18,786 nt of DNA from Rhizobacter sp. (GTDB taxonomy: Bacteria; Pseudomonadota; Gammaproteobacteria; Burkholderiales; Burkholderiaceae_C). Position numbers and translations under genes: made by a program. How positions within the stretch are numbered: the stretch's first letter is position 1; every line of letters starts with the position of its first letter. Location of the stretch: assembly GCA_014380155.1 (NCBI GenBank), contig JACMKJ010000298.1:1-18786 (forward strand), in the 5' to 3' direction. The notes under the pieces are model-generated. The model made no database searches, was not told where the DNA came from, and saw only the letters and a list, made by a program, of their open reading frames with translations. Below are positions 1-7,131 of the stretch, piece after piece.

Positions 1-358
1 CCACCAGCACGCCGTCCATCCACTGGCCACCGACGCAGGTCTCGATGCAGTCGGAGATGACTTCGCGCGACACCAGGCTGTACTTCATGCCCTCGGTGCC
101 CATGGCCATGCCGTCGCTGATGGTGGGGGTGCCGAAGATCTGCGCGTTGCCGCCGGCGGCTTCAATGCCGGCCACGGCGGCGTCAGCCAGCTTTTGCAGG
201 CCAGAGTTGCAGGGCGTGATGGTCGAGTGCCCGTTGGCCACACCGATCATCGGCTTCTTGAAGTCGCCCTCTTCGTAGCCCAGGGCGTAGTACATCGAGC
301 GGTTGGGTGCGCGGGCCACACCCTCGGTGATGTTCTTGGAACGGCGGTTGATGCTCAT
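1..358 (-). CDS. ilvD: Dihydroxy-acid dehydratase, N-terminal part (cut by window edge)
   Basis: This is the first 119 codons of IlvD, the Fe-S dehydratase that turns 2,3-dihydroxy-3-methylbutanoate (and the isoleucine analogue) into the 2-keto acid in branched-chain amino acid synthesis in the cytoplasm. I translated it from the reverse strand: ATG at 358-356, then MSINRRSKNITEGVARAPNR. The stretch MYYALGYEEGDFKKPMIGVA (residues 22-41) and the motif ANGHSTITPCNSG (41-53), with the first cluster cysteine at C50, are typical of the plant/Bordetella IlvD type rather than the E. coli type. GTPTISDGMAMGTEGMKYSL follows. The rest lies to the left of the window. It is divergent from the ketosynthase gene, with 153 bp between them. 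The second IlvD/Edd protein in this window (13148-14884) is a sugar-acid dehydratase, so this one is probably the biosynthetic copy. Confidence is high for the family and fairly high for the role. Confidence 0.93.
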   Translation of the reverse strand, partial: MSINRRSKNITEGVARAPNRSMYYALGYEEGDFKKPMIGVANGHSTITPCNSGLQKLADAAVAGIEAAGGNAQIFGTPTISDGMAMGTEGMKYSLVSREVISDCIETCVGGQWMDGVLV

Positions 359-511
359 GGCGGTTTCCTGGCTGAGTGCTGGCTGAGGGGGCTGGGCAGG
401 TGGCGAGTATCCCGTTGCAGCAATCGACCGTCCAATATATCCAGGCCCATGAATTAATATGCGGCGCCATTGAAACCGGCATTGCCGAGATCCTTCCGAC
501 CCCAACCGCCC

Positions 512-1648
512 ATGTCCCACAGCGTCTACATCACCGGAATGTCCAAGTACCTCCCGAACCGGGCCGTCGGCAATGAAGAGATGGAAGACTACCTCGGCGG
601 GGTGACCGGCAAGGATGCCCGCACGCGACGAATCGTGCTGCGCAACAACGGCATCGCGAGCCGCTACTACGCGCTGGAAAAAGGCGGCGAGCCCACTCAT
701 ACGAATGCCGAGATGGCGGCTGAGGCGGTGAAGGCGCTGTTCGACGCCCGGTTCGGGCCAAAGGGCCTGCAGCTGCTCGCTTGTGGCACGGCCTCGCCCG
801 ACCAGATCGTGCCTTCGCATGCGGCCATGGTGCATGGCCTGCTCGACACGCCGGCCATCGAGATCGCCTCGTTTGCCGGCTCGTGCTGCGCGAGCGTGCA
901 AGCCTTGAAGCTGGGCTACCTGTCGGTACTTTCAGGCAACACGGCCAACGCGGTCTGCGTGGGCTCGGAGATGCTGTCGCACTGGATGCTGGCCAAGTTT
1001 TTCCAGAAGGAGTTCGACAACGAGCAGCTGCTGAGCGCCAACCCGATGTTGTCGTTCGACAAGGAGTTCCTGCGCTGGATGCTCTCCGACGGCGCAGGCG
1101 CGCTGCGGCTGGAGAACCGCCCCGAGGGCGAGCTGCCGCTGAAGATTGAGTGGATCGACATTCGCTCTTACGCCAACGAAGCCGATACCTGCATGTATGT
1201 GGGGGCCGAGAAAAATGGCAAAGGCCAGTTGCAAGGCTGGAGCCGCTTCGAGCCTGATGAGTGGTTGAGCAAATCCATCTTCTCGGTCAAGCAAGACACC
1301 CGCATGCTGGGCGAGCGCATGCTCAGGCACGGCATTCAGTTCGCCAAGGAATCGGTGCAGGCGAGGCAGCTCGACATCGACAGCGTCGACTACTTTCTCC
1401 CGCACCTGTCGTCCGAACTGTTCCGCCAGCCCATCTACCAGGGCTTGCGCGAAGCCGGCATCCACATTCCGATGGAAAAGTGGTTCACCAACCTGACGAG
1501 CGTGGGCAACGTGGCCACGGCCTCGTTCATCCTGATGCTCGAAGAGCTGGCGCGCACCAAGCCACTGAAGTCGGGCCAGCGGATTCTGCTGTTCGTGCCC
1601 GAGAGCGCGCGCTTCTCATACGGCGTGGTGCTGTTGACCGTCTGCTGA
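512..1648 (+). CDS. Beta-ketoacyl-ACP synthase III-like protein (DarB/StlD-like)
   Basis: This is a 378-residue thiolase-fold condensing enzyme. The catalytic triad is visible: Cys126 in SFAGSCCASVQ (119-129), His298 in PHLSSE, and Asn333 in SVGNVATAS, in the C-H-N order of the FabH/KAS III family. It is clearly longer than housekeeping FabH (about 320 residues). The N-terminal part IVLRNNGIASRYYALEKGG (41-59), followed by PTHTNAEMA, resembles my recollection of the DarB/StlD branch, which joins acyl units in dialkylresorcinol and stilbene synthesis. The usual FabH motif around His is changed from HQAN to HLSS. I chose ATG 512 because homology begins there (MSHSVYITGMSKYLPNR); the only earlier in-frame start is TTG 470. 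No clear Shine-Dalgarno sequence precedes it. A LysR gene follows 2 bases after the stop, so the two are probably co-transcribed. No ACP, aromatase or DarA gene is nearby, so the product is unknown. Confidence 0.82.
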   Translation: MSHSVYITGMSKYLPNRAVGNEEMEDYLGGVTGKDARTRRIVLRNNGIASRYYALEKGGEPTHTNAEMAAEAVKALFDARFGPKGLQLLACGTASPDQIVPSHAAMVHGLLDTPAIEIASFAGSCCASVQALKLGYLSVLSGNTANAVCVGSEMLSHWMLAKFFQKEFDNEQLLSANPMLSFDKEFLRWMLSDGAGALRLENRPEGELPLKIEWIDIRSYANEADTCMYVGAEKNGKGQLQGWSRFEPDEWLSKSIFSVKQDTRMLGERMLRHGIQFAKESVQARQLDIDSVDYFLPHLSSELFRQPIYQGLREAGIHIPMEKWFTNLTSVGNVATASFILMLEELARTKPLKSGQRILLFVPESARFSYGVVLLTVC

Positions 1649-1650
1649 AC

Positions 1651-2595
1651 ATGAGCGATAGCACGCTGATCGAGATGAGGGTGTGGCGTCAGTTTCTGGT
1701 GCTGGCCGAAACGCTGCACTTCGGCCGCGCCGCCCAGAAGCTGCACATCACCCAGCCGCCGCTGACGCTGGCCGTGCAGCAGCTGGAAGCGCGCTTGGGG
1801 GTGATGCTGTTCGAGCGCACACGGCGCCAGGTGGCGCTCACGCCGGCCGGTCAGGCGCTGGTCGAGCCGGTGCGGCAGCTGCTGCAGCAGGCGGACTCGC
1901 TCGCGGGCATTGCCCAGGCGGCGGGGCACGGGGCGGTGGGGCGATTGCGGTTGGGTTTTGTGTCGACCGTCGGGTTCGGGCCGTTGCCCAACTGGCTGCG
2001 CGGGTTTCGCGAAGACGAACCAGGCATCGACGTGGTGTTGCGCGAGGCCACGACCGACGTGCAACTGCGCGCCTTCGAGCAGGGCGAAGCCGACGCCGGC
2101 TTCGTGCTGCATGCGCCCAACATGGCGCCCGAGGGCACCGGCGCGCGGCCGCTCGCGCGCTTGTCGGTGAGCATCGAGCCGATGGTGCTGGCGGTGCCGG
2201 AGGCCTCGCCGCTCAACAGCTCGCGCCGCCTGACGCTGGGGCAGATCCTGGCGCAGCCGCTGATCATCTTTCCGCGCAGCATCGCACCGTCTTTGTACGA
2301 CGCCGTGCTGGCCTTCTATCACCGCCACAACGCTTCGCTGGTGATTGCGCAAGAGGCTATCCAGATGCAGACCATCGTCAACCTGGTGTCGGCCGGCCTG
2401 GGGCTGGCGTGGGTGCCGGAGTCGGTGACCACGCTGCAACGCCCTGGTGTGGTCTACCGGCGTTTGCCGACGGCACTGGTTTCGGCGGCGCCGCGCGCCG
2501 AAACCAGCCTGGTCTGGCCAACCGATGCCGGCCCGGTGGTAAAACGTTTTGTCGATTTCGTGGCGCGGTCCGTCACCCCGCATCCCACTGTTTGA
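1651..2595 (+). CDS. LysR-family transcriptional regulator
   Basis: This is a 314-residue LysR regulator. The N-terminal winged helix-turn-helix covers about residues 11-70: FLVLAETLHFGRAAQKLHIT, then QPPLTLAVQQLEARLG and LFERTRRQVALTPAG. The QPPL..AV.QLE form is typical of the BenM/CatM-like side of the family. The co-inducer domain follows from about residue 95 (VGRLRLGFVSTVGFGPLPNW) to the C-terminus. The ATG at 1651 lies 2 bases after the ketosynthase stop, and a longer reading in the same frame (from 1261) is an overlap artefact, because the HTH has its normal distance from this start. LysR proteins usually control a divergent neighbour, but here the gene is downstream of and collinear with the ketosynthase, so it may control its own operon or ilvD. 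The effector cannot be read from the sequence. Confidence 0.93.
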   Translation: MSDSTLIEMRVWRQFLVLAETLHFGRAAQKLHITQPPLTLAVQQLEARLGVMLFERTRRQVALTPAGQALVEPVRQLLQQADSLAGIAQAAGHGAVGRLRLGFVSTVGFGPLPNWLRGFREDEPGIDVVLREATTDVQLRAFEQGEADAGFVLHAPNMAPEGTGARPLARLSVSIEPMVLAVPEASPLNSSRRLTLGQILAQPLIIFPRSIAPSLYDAVLAFYHRHNASLVIAQEAIQMQTIVNLVSAGLGLAWVPESVTTLQRPGVVYRRLPTALVSAAPRAETSLVWPTDAGPVVKRFVDFVARSVTPHPTV

Positions 2596-2655
2596 GAGAG
2601 GACAAGCCAGCGCGTGCGGTATCGTTCGCGCTGCTTCCGTACCCCGGCCCTGCCC

Positions 2656-3468
2656 ATGCTTGTTCACCCCCAGTTCAACCCCGTTGCCCTGCAGATCGGC
2701 CCGGTCGCCATTCACTGGTATGGCCTGACTTACCTGGTGGCCTTCGGTCTTTTCCTCTGGCTCGCCTCGCTGCGTGTCCAGAGGCCGCATTTCGCCCAGT
2801 CGGGCTGGACCCGGCGTGACGTTGAAGATTTGTTGTTCTACGGCGTGCTGGGCGTGGTGCTGGGGGGCCGTCTGGGCTTCGTGCTGTTCTACAACTTCGA
2901 GCACTACATCAAGAACCCGCTGGAGGTGTTCGCGGTATGGAAGGGCGGCATGTCCTTTCATGGTGGCTTGCTCGGCGTGGGTGCAGCGATGGCGGTGTTT
3001 GCCCGCACCCGCAAGCGGGGCGTGCTGCAAACCTTCGACCTGATCGCACCGTGCGTGCCCACCGGACTCGCGTCGGGGCGCATCGGCAACTTCATCAACG
3101 GCGAGCTGTACGGGCGCGTCGCCGACCCGAGCCTGCCATGGGCGATGGTGTTCCCGCAATCGGGCAGCGCCGAGCCGCGCCACCCCTCGCAGCTGTATCA
3201 GTTCGGCCTCGAGGGCATGCTGCTTTTCGTGCTGCTGTGGCTGTATGCGCGCAAGGAGCGTGCGCCCGGGCAGGTGACGGGCGCCTTCATCTTCGGCTAC
3301 GGCGTTTGCCGTTTTGTTGTGGAGTATTTCCGCCAGCCCGACAAAGGGCTGGAGAACCTGGCGCTGGGTTGGAGCATGGGCCAGTGGCTGTGCGTGCCGA
3401 TGATCGTGGGCGGTGCGGCGTTGTGGTTGTGGGCGGCTCGCAAAGCTCCGAAAGGCGCCGCAGCATGA
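2656..3468 (+). CDS. lgt: Prolipoprotein diacylglyceryl transferase
   Basis: Lgt moves the diacylglyceryl group of phosphatidylglycerol onto the lipobox cysteine of prelipoproteins in the inner membrane, the first step of lipoprotein maturation. The product has 270 residues, close to family length, with several hydrophobic helices (for example about 21-40, 60-80 and 100-116). The Lgt signature GRIGNFINGELYG is at 141-153, and residues matching the known essential ones are present: H102 in SFHGG, R142, N145 and E150. The start ATG 2656 (MLVHPQFNPVALQIGPVAIH) fits homologues; an in-frame GTG lies 42 bases upstream. No good ribosome binding site is visible. The last codons overlap the exonuclease start (ATGA at 3465-3468), so the two genes are translationally coupled. 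Confidence 0.97.
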   Translation: MLVHPQFNPVALQIGPVAIHWYGLTYLVAFGLFLWLASLRVQRPHFAQSGWTRRDVEDLLFYGVLGVVLGGRLGFVLFYNFEHYIKNPLEVFAVWKGGMSFHGGLLGVGAAMAVFARTRKRGVLQTFDLIAPCVPTGLASGRIGNFINGELYGRVADPSLPWAMVFPQSGSAEPRHPSQLYQFGLEGMLLFVLLWLYARKERAPGQVTGAFIFGYGVCRFVVEYFRQPDKGLENLALGWSMGQWLCVPMIVGGAALWLWAARKAPKGAAA

Positions 3469-4169
3469 GGCAGGTCTTTTTCGACACCGAAACCACCGGC
3501 CTGAGCCCTGAGTCGGGCGACCGCATCATCGAAATCGGCTGCGTCGAGATGGTCAACCGCCGCCTCACCGGCAACAACCTGCACTTCTACCTGAACCCCC
3601 AGCGGTCGAGCCATGAAGACGCGGTGAAGATTCACGGGCTGACCGACGAGTTCCTGGCCGACAAGCCGCTGTTCGCAGCGGTGGTCGACGAGCTGATGGA
3701 ATACCTGAGCGGCGCCGAGGTCATTGCCCACAACGCGAGCTTCGACGTGGGCTTTTTCAACGAAGAACTCAGGCGTGTGGGGCGCCCCAAGTTCCCGACC
3801 TTCGTCCAGAAGATCAGCGACACCCTGGTGATGGCGCGCGAGATGTTCCCCGGCAAATCGAACTCGCTTGACGCCTTGTGCAAGCGGCTCGAGGTCGACA
3901 ACTCCAACCGCACTCTCCACGGCGCCTTGCTCGACGCCGGCTTGCTGGCCGAGGTCTACATCCGCATGACACGTGGGCAAGACTCGCTGGTGATCGACGC
4001 CAACGAATCCTTGCGCAGCGACGTGGTCATTGCTGCCGTCGACTTCAGCCAATTCGAGCTGCCGGTGATTGCGGCCAACGACGAAGAAGCCGCAGCGCAC
4101 AACGTGGTGCTGGCCGAGCTCGACAAGGCCTCGGGCGGCAAAACGACCTGGCGCAGCTTGTCGGCTTGA
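3465..4169 (+). CDS. dnaQ: DnaQ-family 3'-5' exonuclease (DNA polymerase III epsilon subunit)
   Basis: This is a 234-residue DEDDh exonuclease, the proofreading subunit of the replicative polymerase. All three Exo motifs are present: Exo I FDTETTG (D7, E9), Exo II HNASFDVGF (D94) and Exo III H152 with D157 in LHGALLDAG. The length and the conserved tail ending ASGGKTTW support a true epsilon subunit rather than a short RNase T or oligoribonuclease. A QFELPV stretch in the C-terminal tail (about 202-207) could be a weak clamp-binding peptide; this is inference. It starts inside the lgt stop (ATGA). In many proteobacteria dnaQ sits beside rnhA; here the upstream partner is lgt. tRNA-Val begins 35 bases after the stop. 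Confidence 0.93.
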   Translation: MRQVFFDTETTGLSPESGDRIIEIGCVEMVNRRLTGNNLHFYLNPQRSSHEDAVKIHGLTDEFLADKPLFAAVVDELMEYLSGAEVIAHNASFDVGFFNEELRRVGRPKFPTFVQKISDTLVMAREMFPGKSNSLDALCKRLEVDNSNRTLHGALLDAGLLAEVYIRMTRGQDSLVIDANESLRSDVVIAAVDFSQFELPVIAANDEEAAAHNVVLAELDKASGGKTTWRSLSA

Positions 4170-4183
4170 AGCCGTGGCATAAT
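4158..4183 (+). promoter_or_regulatory. Probable promoter of tRNA-Val
   Basis: An extended -10 element, TGGCATAAT (4175-4183), lies 21 bases before the mature tRNA. TTGTCG at 4158-4163 is a poor -35 with a short 14-bp spacer, so the extended -10 probably carries the promoter. It spans the dnaQ stop codon, which suggests that the tRNA is transcribed on its own as well as by read-through from lgt-dnaQ. Confidence 0.5.
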
Positions 4184-4204
4184 CTGCGGCTCCCGGAATC
4201 TATC

Positions 4205-4279
4205 GGGCGGTTAGCTCAGTGGTAGAGCACTGCCTTCACACGGCAGGGGTCGCAGGTTCGAACCCTGCACCGCCCACCA
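4205..4279 (+). tRNA. tRNA-Val (anticodon CAC)
   Basis: The 75-nt cloverleaf folds completely. The 7-bp acceptor stem GGGCGGT/ACCGCCC is closed by a discriminator A and an encoded CCA (4277-4279). The D arm is GCTC-AGTGGTA-GAGC. The anticodon stem CTGCC/GGCAG carries the loop TTCACAC, giving anticodon CAC, which reads the valine codon GUG. The T arm is GCAGG-TTCGAAC-CCTGC. A strong intrinsic terminator follows 6 bases later. Confidence 0.98.
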
Positions 4280-4285
4280 AAGATC

Positions 4286-4320
4286 AAGCCTTGCAAGTCA
4301 TCGACTTGCAAGGCTTTTTT
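4286..4320 (+). terminator. Intrinsic terminator after tRNA-Val
   Basis: There is a perfect 14-bp inverted repeat, AAGCCTTGCAAGTC / GACTTGCAAGGCTT (4286-4299 and 4303-4316), with a 3-base loop ATC and a run of six T (4315-4320). It ends transcription of the lgt-dnaQ-tRNA unit. The stem is symmetrical, but the reverse strand lacks an equally good U tract: the A run on its far side is only two bases, so it probably works mainly in the forward direction. Confidence 0.93.
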
Positions 4321-4334
4321 CTTGGGGCTTTCGA

Positions 4335-5336
4335 TTAGGCGATGTGTTCCCAACGCTGACTGCGCTCGGAGCGCCACAACGCGTCGATCACCCGCAGTTG
4401 CGCAATAGCGTCGTCGACCCCCCAGGCGAGCGCAGCCTCGCCGCGCACCAGACGAGAAAAGGCGTCGACCTGCAGCTGGTACTGATCCGCGGCCGGCAGG
4501 GTCTCGGTGCGGATGCCGCTGCCGTCCAGCGCGCCACCTTCGTCGAGCAAGACGCGCATGGCACCGCCACGCGCCGCATTGAACGGGATCTGCATCTCCA
4601 GCCGCCCCGTGGTGCCCAGCACTTGCACACGTTGGTAAGGGCAGGTCTGCGTGGAGACGGTGAAGACCAGCTGGCGGCCACCTCCAAACTCCACCAGCGC
4701 GCTGGTGGTGCGATCTGTGCCCATGACGGGGTCACGGTCCACCGAGGCCACCACGCGCTTGGGTTCATCTTCAAACAGGTAGCGGCCGCTCAAGATGGCA
4801 TAACAGCCGATGTCGTACAGCGCGCCTCCGCCAATGTCGGGCTGGTTGCGGATGTTGGCCGGGTTGTCGTTGAAATACGAAAAGAACACTTGCACCGCAC
4901 GCGGCTCGCCGATGCGGCCTTGGCGCACCAGCTCGCGCACCCGCTGCCACTGGGGGTGGTGGCGCACCATGAACGCCTCTTCAATGTGCACCTGTGTGGC
5001 GGCAGCCTTCAGCGCCATGGCTTGTTCAGCGCTGAGTGCGATCGGTTTTTCACACAGCACGTGCTTGCCAGCGGCTGCAGCTTGCAGCGTGAGTGGCACG
5101 TGAAGGTGGTTGGGCAGGGGGTTGTAGATCGCCTCGATCTCGGGGTCGTCAATGAGCTCTTCGTACGAGCCATAAGCCCGGGCAATACCGAGGCGGGTGG
5201 CCACGCCCTGCGCCGCCTCCAATGAGCGCGACGCAATGGCACGCACCTCGATCAGCGGGCTGGCGAGCATCGCGGGCAGTACCGAGTTGACGCCGATGCG
5301 TGCCGTGCTCAGCACGCCCCAAACCACCTTTTTCAT
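4335..5336 (-). CDS. Gfo/Idh/MocA-family NAD(P)-dependent oxidoreductase
   Basis: This is a 333-residue oxidoreductase of the glucose-fructose oxidoreductase / inositol dehydrogenase family. The N-terminal Rossmann fold has the nucleotide-binding segment WGVLSTARIG (6-15). The family EKP motif is at 96-98 (CEKPIA, with K97), and GGALYDIGCYA (170-180) supplies D175 and Y179, at the usual active-site positions. It probably oxidises a sugar at C1 or reduces a keto group; the substrate cannot be read. The start ATG (5336-5334) has a good ribosome binding site, AAAGGA, 5-10 bases upstream. A GntR-type operator lies within its promoter (5359-5380), and the same operator precedes the SDR/FAH operon, so it likely supplies the same sugar-acid pathway. 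The neighbour upstream is the regulator gene, on the same strand. Confidence 0.9.
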   Translation of the reverse strand: MKKVVWGVLSTARIGVNSVLPAMLASPLIEVRAIASRSLEAAQGVATRLGIARAYGSYEELIDDPEIEAIYNPLPNHLHVPLTLQAAAAGKHVLCEKPIALSAEQAMALKAAATQVHIEEAFMVRHHPQWQRVRELVRQGRIGEPRAVQVFFSYFNDNPANIRNQPDIGGGALYDIGCYAILSGRYLFEDEPKRVVASVDRDPVMGTDRTTSALVEFGGGRQLVFTVSTQTCPYQRVQVLGTTGRLEMQIPFNAARGGAMRVLLDEGGALDGSGIRTETLPAADQYQLQVDAFSRLVRGEAALAWGVDDAIAQLRVIDALWRSERSQRWEHIA

Positions 5337-5357
5337 GAAAGTCCTTTACTGGTTTGA

Positions 5358-5386
5358 ATCAAAAATTGGTCAGGCCAATCTGCCAA
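5358..5386 (-). promoter_or_regulatory. Promoter with GntR-type operator before the Gfo/Idh gene
   Basis: On the reverse strand, TTGGCA (5386-5381) and TTTGAT (5363-5358) are 17 bp apart and could be -35 and -10 elements; the -35 is good and the -10 is weak. The spacer holds the palindrome ATTGGTCaGGCCAAT (read on the forward strand at 5365-5379), with one mismatch between arms. A 22-bp block around it (5359-5380) agrees at 20 positions with the site at 6278-6299. The half-site TTGGT with ACCAA matches the known FadR/PdhR-type operator pattern. A protein bound here would block RNA polymerase. Confidence 0.72.
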
Positions 5387-5464
5387 CAGGCCTTGGCCTG
5401 GCCGTATTTTCCCTAGCGATTTGGTGCCGGGCGCGGTGTGACGCATAGACCCTCGCCGGTGAAC

Positions 5465-6193
5465 TCATTCACCCTCTCCCGAATGCCAGTTGGACGCGAA
5501 CCGAAGCTCGGCGTTTTTCATGTGCCGACGCATGGCGTTGCGAGCCGCCACGCCGTCACGCGAGACGATGGCGTTGAGGATCTCGGCGTGCTCGTCGATC
5601 GCATGGCGCCAGAGTTCCTTGCTGGAGAAATGCGATTCGAGCTGCAGGTAGAGCGGGCCGCGGCGTGCGTCCCACAGCTGGCGCGTGACCATCACCAGCG
5701 CGCTGTTGGCGCTGGCCTCGGCGATGTAGAGGTGGAAGCGCTGGTCGGCTTCGAGCGAGACGTCGTTGTAAAGCGGTGCGCCGCGCATGTCGTCGAGCGC
5801 GCGCTTCATGCCGGCCAGTTGCTCTGGCGTGGCGTGGGTGGCGGCGAGGTTGGCGCTTTCGGATTCGACGATCCAGCGCGCGCGGATCAGGTCGAAAGGC
5901 CCGGGCAGCGGTGCGAGCGCGGTGGCGGGGGCGCTGTGGGGTTGCAACACGAAGATGCCCGCGCCTCCACGCACCTCCACCACCCCTTCCACCTCCAGCG
6001 CGATCAGCGCTTCGCGCACCGATGGCCGGCTCACGCCCAACTCGACAGCCAGGTCACGCTCAGCGGGCAAGCGCGAACCCGGTGGGTAGTCGCCGCTGCG
6101 GATCATCTCCATCAACTGGTCCGCAAGGTGCCGGTAGAGCCGGCGGCCATCAGCATGATGCGCGAGCCCCTTAGAGCTTGCGGAGGCTTTCAC
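5465..6193 (-). CDS. GntR-family (FCD/FadR subfamily) transcriptional regulator
   Basis: This is a regulator of about 242 residues. The winged helix-turn-helix begins RRLYRHLADQLMEMIRSG, followed by the GntR signature PPGSRLPAERDLA, then ELGVSRPSVREALIALE and a wing GVVEVRGGAGIFV. The C-terminal part is an all-helical FCD domain whose usual metal or ligand residues are visible: DQRFH, then the His of DEHAEILNAI, and the His of AMRRHM. No ATG is placed well. I chose GTG 6193; TTG 6208 in the same frame would add five residues. Two near-identical operators flank the gene at 5359-5380 and 6278-6299, upstream of the Gfo/Idh gene and the SDR operon, so it very probably represses both and senses a pathway sugar acid. 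That regulatory link is inference from position and motif type. Confidence 0.9.
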   Translation of the reverse strand: MKASASSKGLAHHADGRRLYRHLADQLMEMIRSGDYPPGSRLPAERDLAVELGVSRPSVREALIALEVEGVVEVRGGAGIFVLQPHSAPATALAPLPGPFDLIRARWIVESESANLAATHATPEQLAGMKRALDDMRGAPLYNDVSLEADQRFHLYIAEASANSALVMVTRQLWDARRGPLYLQLESHFSSKELWRHAIDEHAEILNAIVSRDGVAARNAMRRHMKNAELRFASNWHSGEGE

Positions 6194-6277
6194 GGCGGGT
6201 CCGGCCAATTCATGGTTGGGGGCAGGCGAGGGAGTTCGTGAAAGGGCTTGAAGAGCGATGAACGTCAGCCACCGGTC

Positions 6278-6299
6278 TCAAAAATTGGTCTGACCAATC
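6278..6299 (+). promoter_or_regulatory. GntR-type operator before the SDR-FAH operon
   Basis: ATTGGTCTGACCAAT (6284-6298) is a perfect palindrome about a central T, preceded by the same TCAAAA run as the site before the Gfo/Idh gene. It lies 35 bp before the SDR start, and TACACT at 6305-6310 is a possible -10 element, so bound repressor would cover the -35 region. The pattern TTGGTnnnACCAA is the known operator form for FCD-type GntR regulators such as PdhR. Confidence 0.8.
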
Positions 6300-6333
6300 G
6301 ATACTACACTGCCCTTGTTTCAAGGAGCCGCCG

Positions 6334-7101
6334 ATGACGTCACCACTTGCCGGTCGCTTGCAGGGCAAGAAGGCCTTGATCACAGCGGCCGGTCAGGGCA
6401 TAGGCCGCGCCACCGCCGAGGCGTATGTGCGCGAGGGCGCGCAGGTGGTTGCCGCCGACATCAATGCCGAGTTGTTGTCGGACCTGGCACGCGCCACCGG
6501 CTGTGAAACACGCGTGCTGGACGTGACCGACGCCGAGGCCGTGCGCGCCGCGATCGACGCGATCGGGCCGCTGCAGGTGCTTTTCAACGGCGCGGGCTAC
6601 GTGCATGCCGGCACCATCCTCGATTGCGATGACGCCGCGTGGGATTTTTCGGTCAACCTCAACGTGCGCTCGATGTACCGGCTGATTCGCGCCGTGCTGC
6701 CGGGCATGCTGGCCCAGGGTGGCGGCTCCATCATCAACATGTCGTCGGTCGCCAGCAGCATCAAGGGAGCGCCCAACCGCTTCGTCTACGGCACGACCAA
6801 GGCGGCGGTGATCGGCCTGACCAAATCGGTGGCGGCCGACTTCGTAGCGCAAGGCGTTCGCTGCAACGCCATTTGCCCCGGCACGGTGGAGTCGCCCTCG
6901 CTGCGCCAGCGCATCGAAGCGCAGGCCGCCGCCTCCGGCCTGACCCTGGCGCAAGTGGAAGCGGCCTTCGTGGCACGCCAGCCGGTGGGCCGTATGGGCC
7001 GCGCAAGCGAGATCGCGGCGCTGGCGGTGTACCTCGGCAGCGACGAATCGGCCTTCACCACCGGCACCTTGCAGGTCATCGATGGTGGCTGGTCCAACTG
7101 A
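6334..7101 (+). CDS. SDR oxidoreductase, DHRS6-like (probable 2-keto-3-deoxy sugar acid 4-dehydrogenase)
   Basis: This is a 255-residue short-chain dehydrogenase. The coenzyme motif has the unusual form TAAGQGIG (17-24), close to the TAAAQGIG of the DHRS6/BDH2 group. NGAG is at 85-88, and the catalytic residues are S138 (NMSSVASSIKG), Y152 and K156 (VYGTTKAAVIG). The NSxxVASS / VYxTTKAAVIGLTKSVAADF / PGTVESPSL pattern is the hallmark of this group. The bacterial members oxidise 2-keto-3-deoxy-L-fuconate, -rhamnonate or -pentonate at C4, while the animal member acts on hydroxybutyrate. The next gene, a FAH-family hydrolase 30 bases downstream, strongly favours the sugar-acid role. AAGGAG (6322-6327) gives a good ribosome binding site. 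The exact sugar is not determined. Confidence 0.9.
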   Translation: MTSPLAGRLQGKKALITAAGQGIGRATAEAYVREGAQVVAADINAELLSDLARATGCETRVLDVTDAEAVRAAIDAIGPLQVLFNGAGYVHAGTILDCDDAAWDFSVNLNVRSMYRLIRAVLPGMLAQGGGSIINMSSVASSIKGAPNRFVYGTTKAAVIGLTKSVAADFVAQGVRCNAICPGTVESPSLRQRIEAQAAASGLTLAQVEAAFVARQPVGRMGRASEIAALAVYLGSDESAFTTGTLQVIDGGWSN

Positions 7102-7131
7102 ATCTTGATTCTTGAATCGAAGGGGCGATGA

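Noticed and set aside
1261..1650. In-frame N-terminal extension of the first LysR gene into the ketosynthase
   Set aside because: The LysR HTH needs its start near residue 1, and the extension is Arg/His-rich shadow sequence of the ketosynthase gene.
1435..3183. Open frame of 582 codons on the minus strand across the LysR and lgt genes
   Set aside because: The composition is that of an antisense shadow (many Gln, His, Arg, Ala), with no domain, and it spans two genuine genes and their junction.
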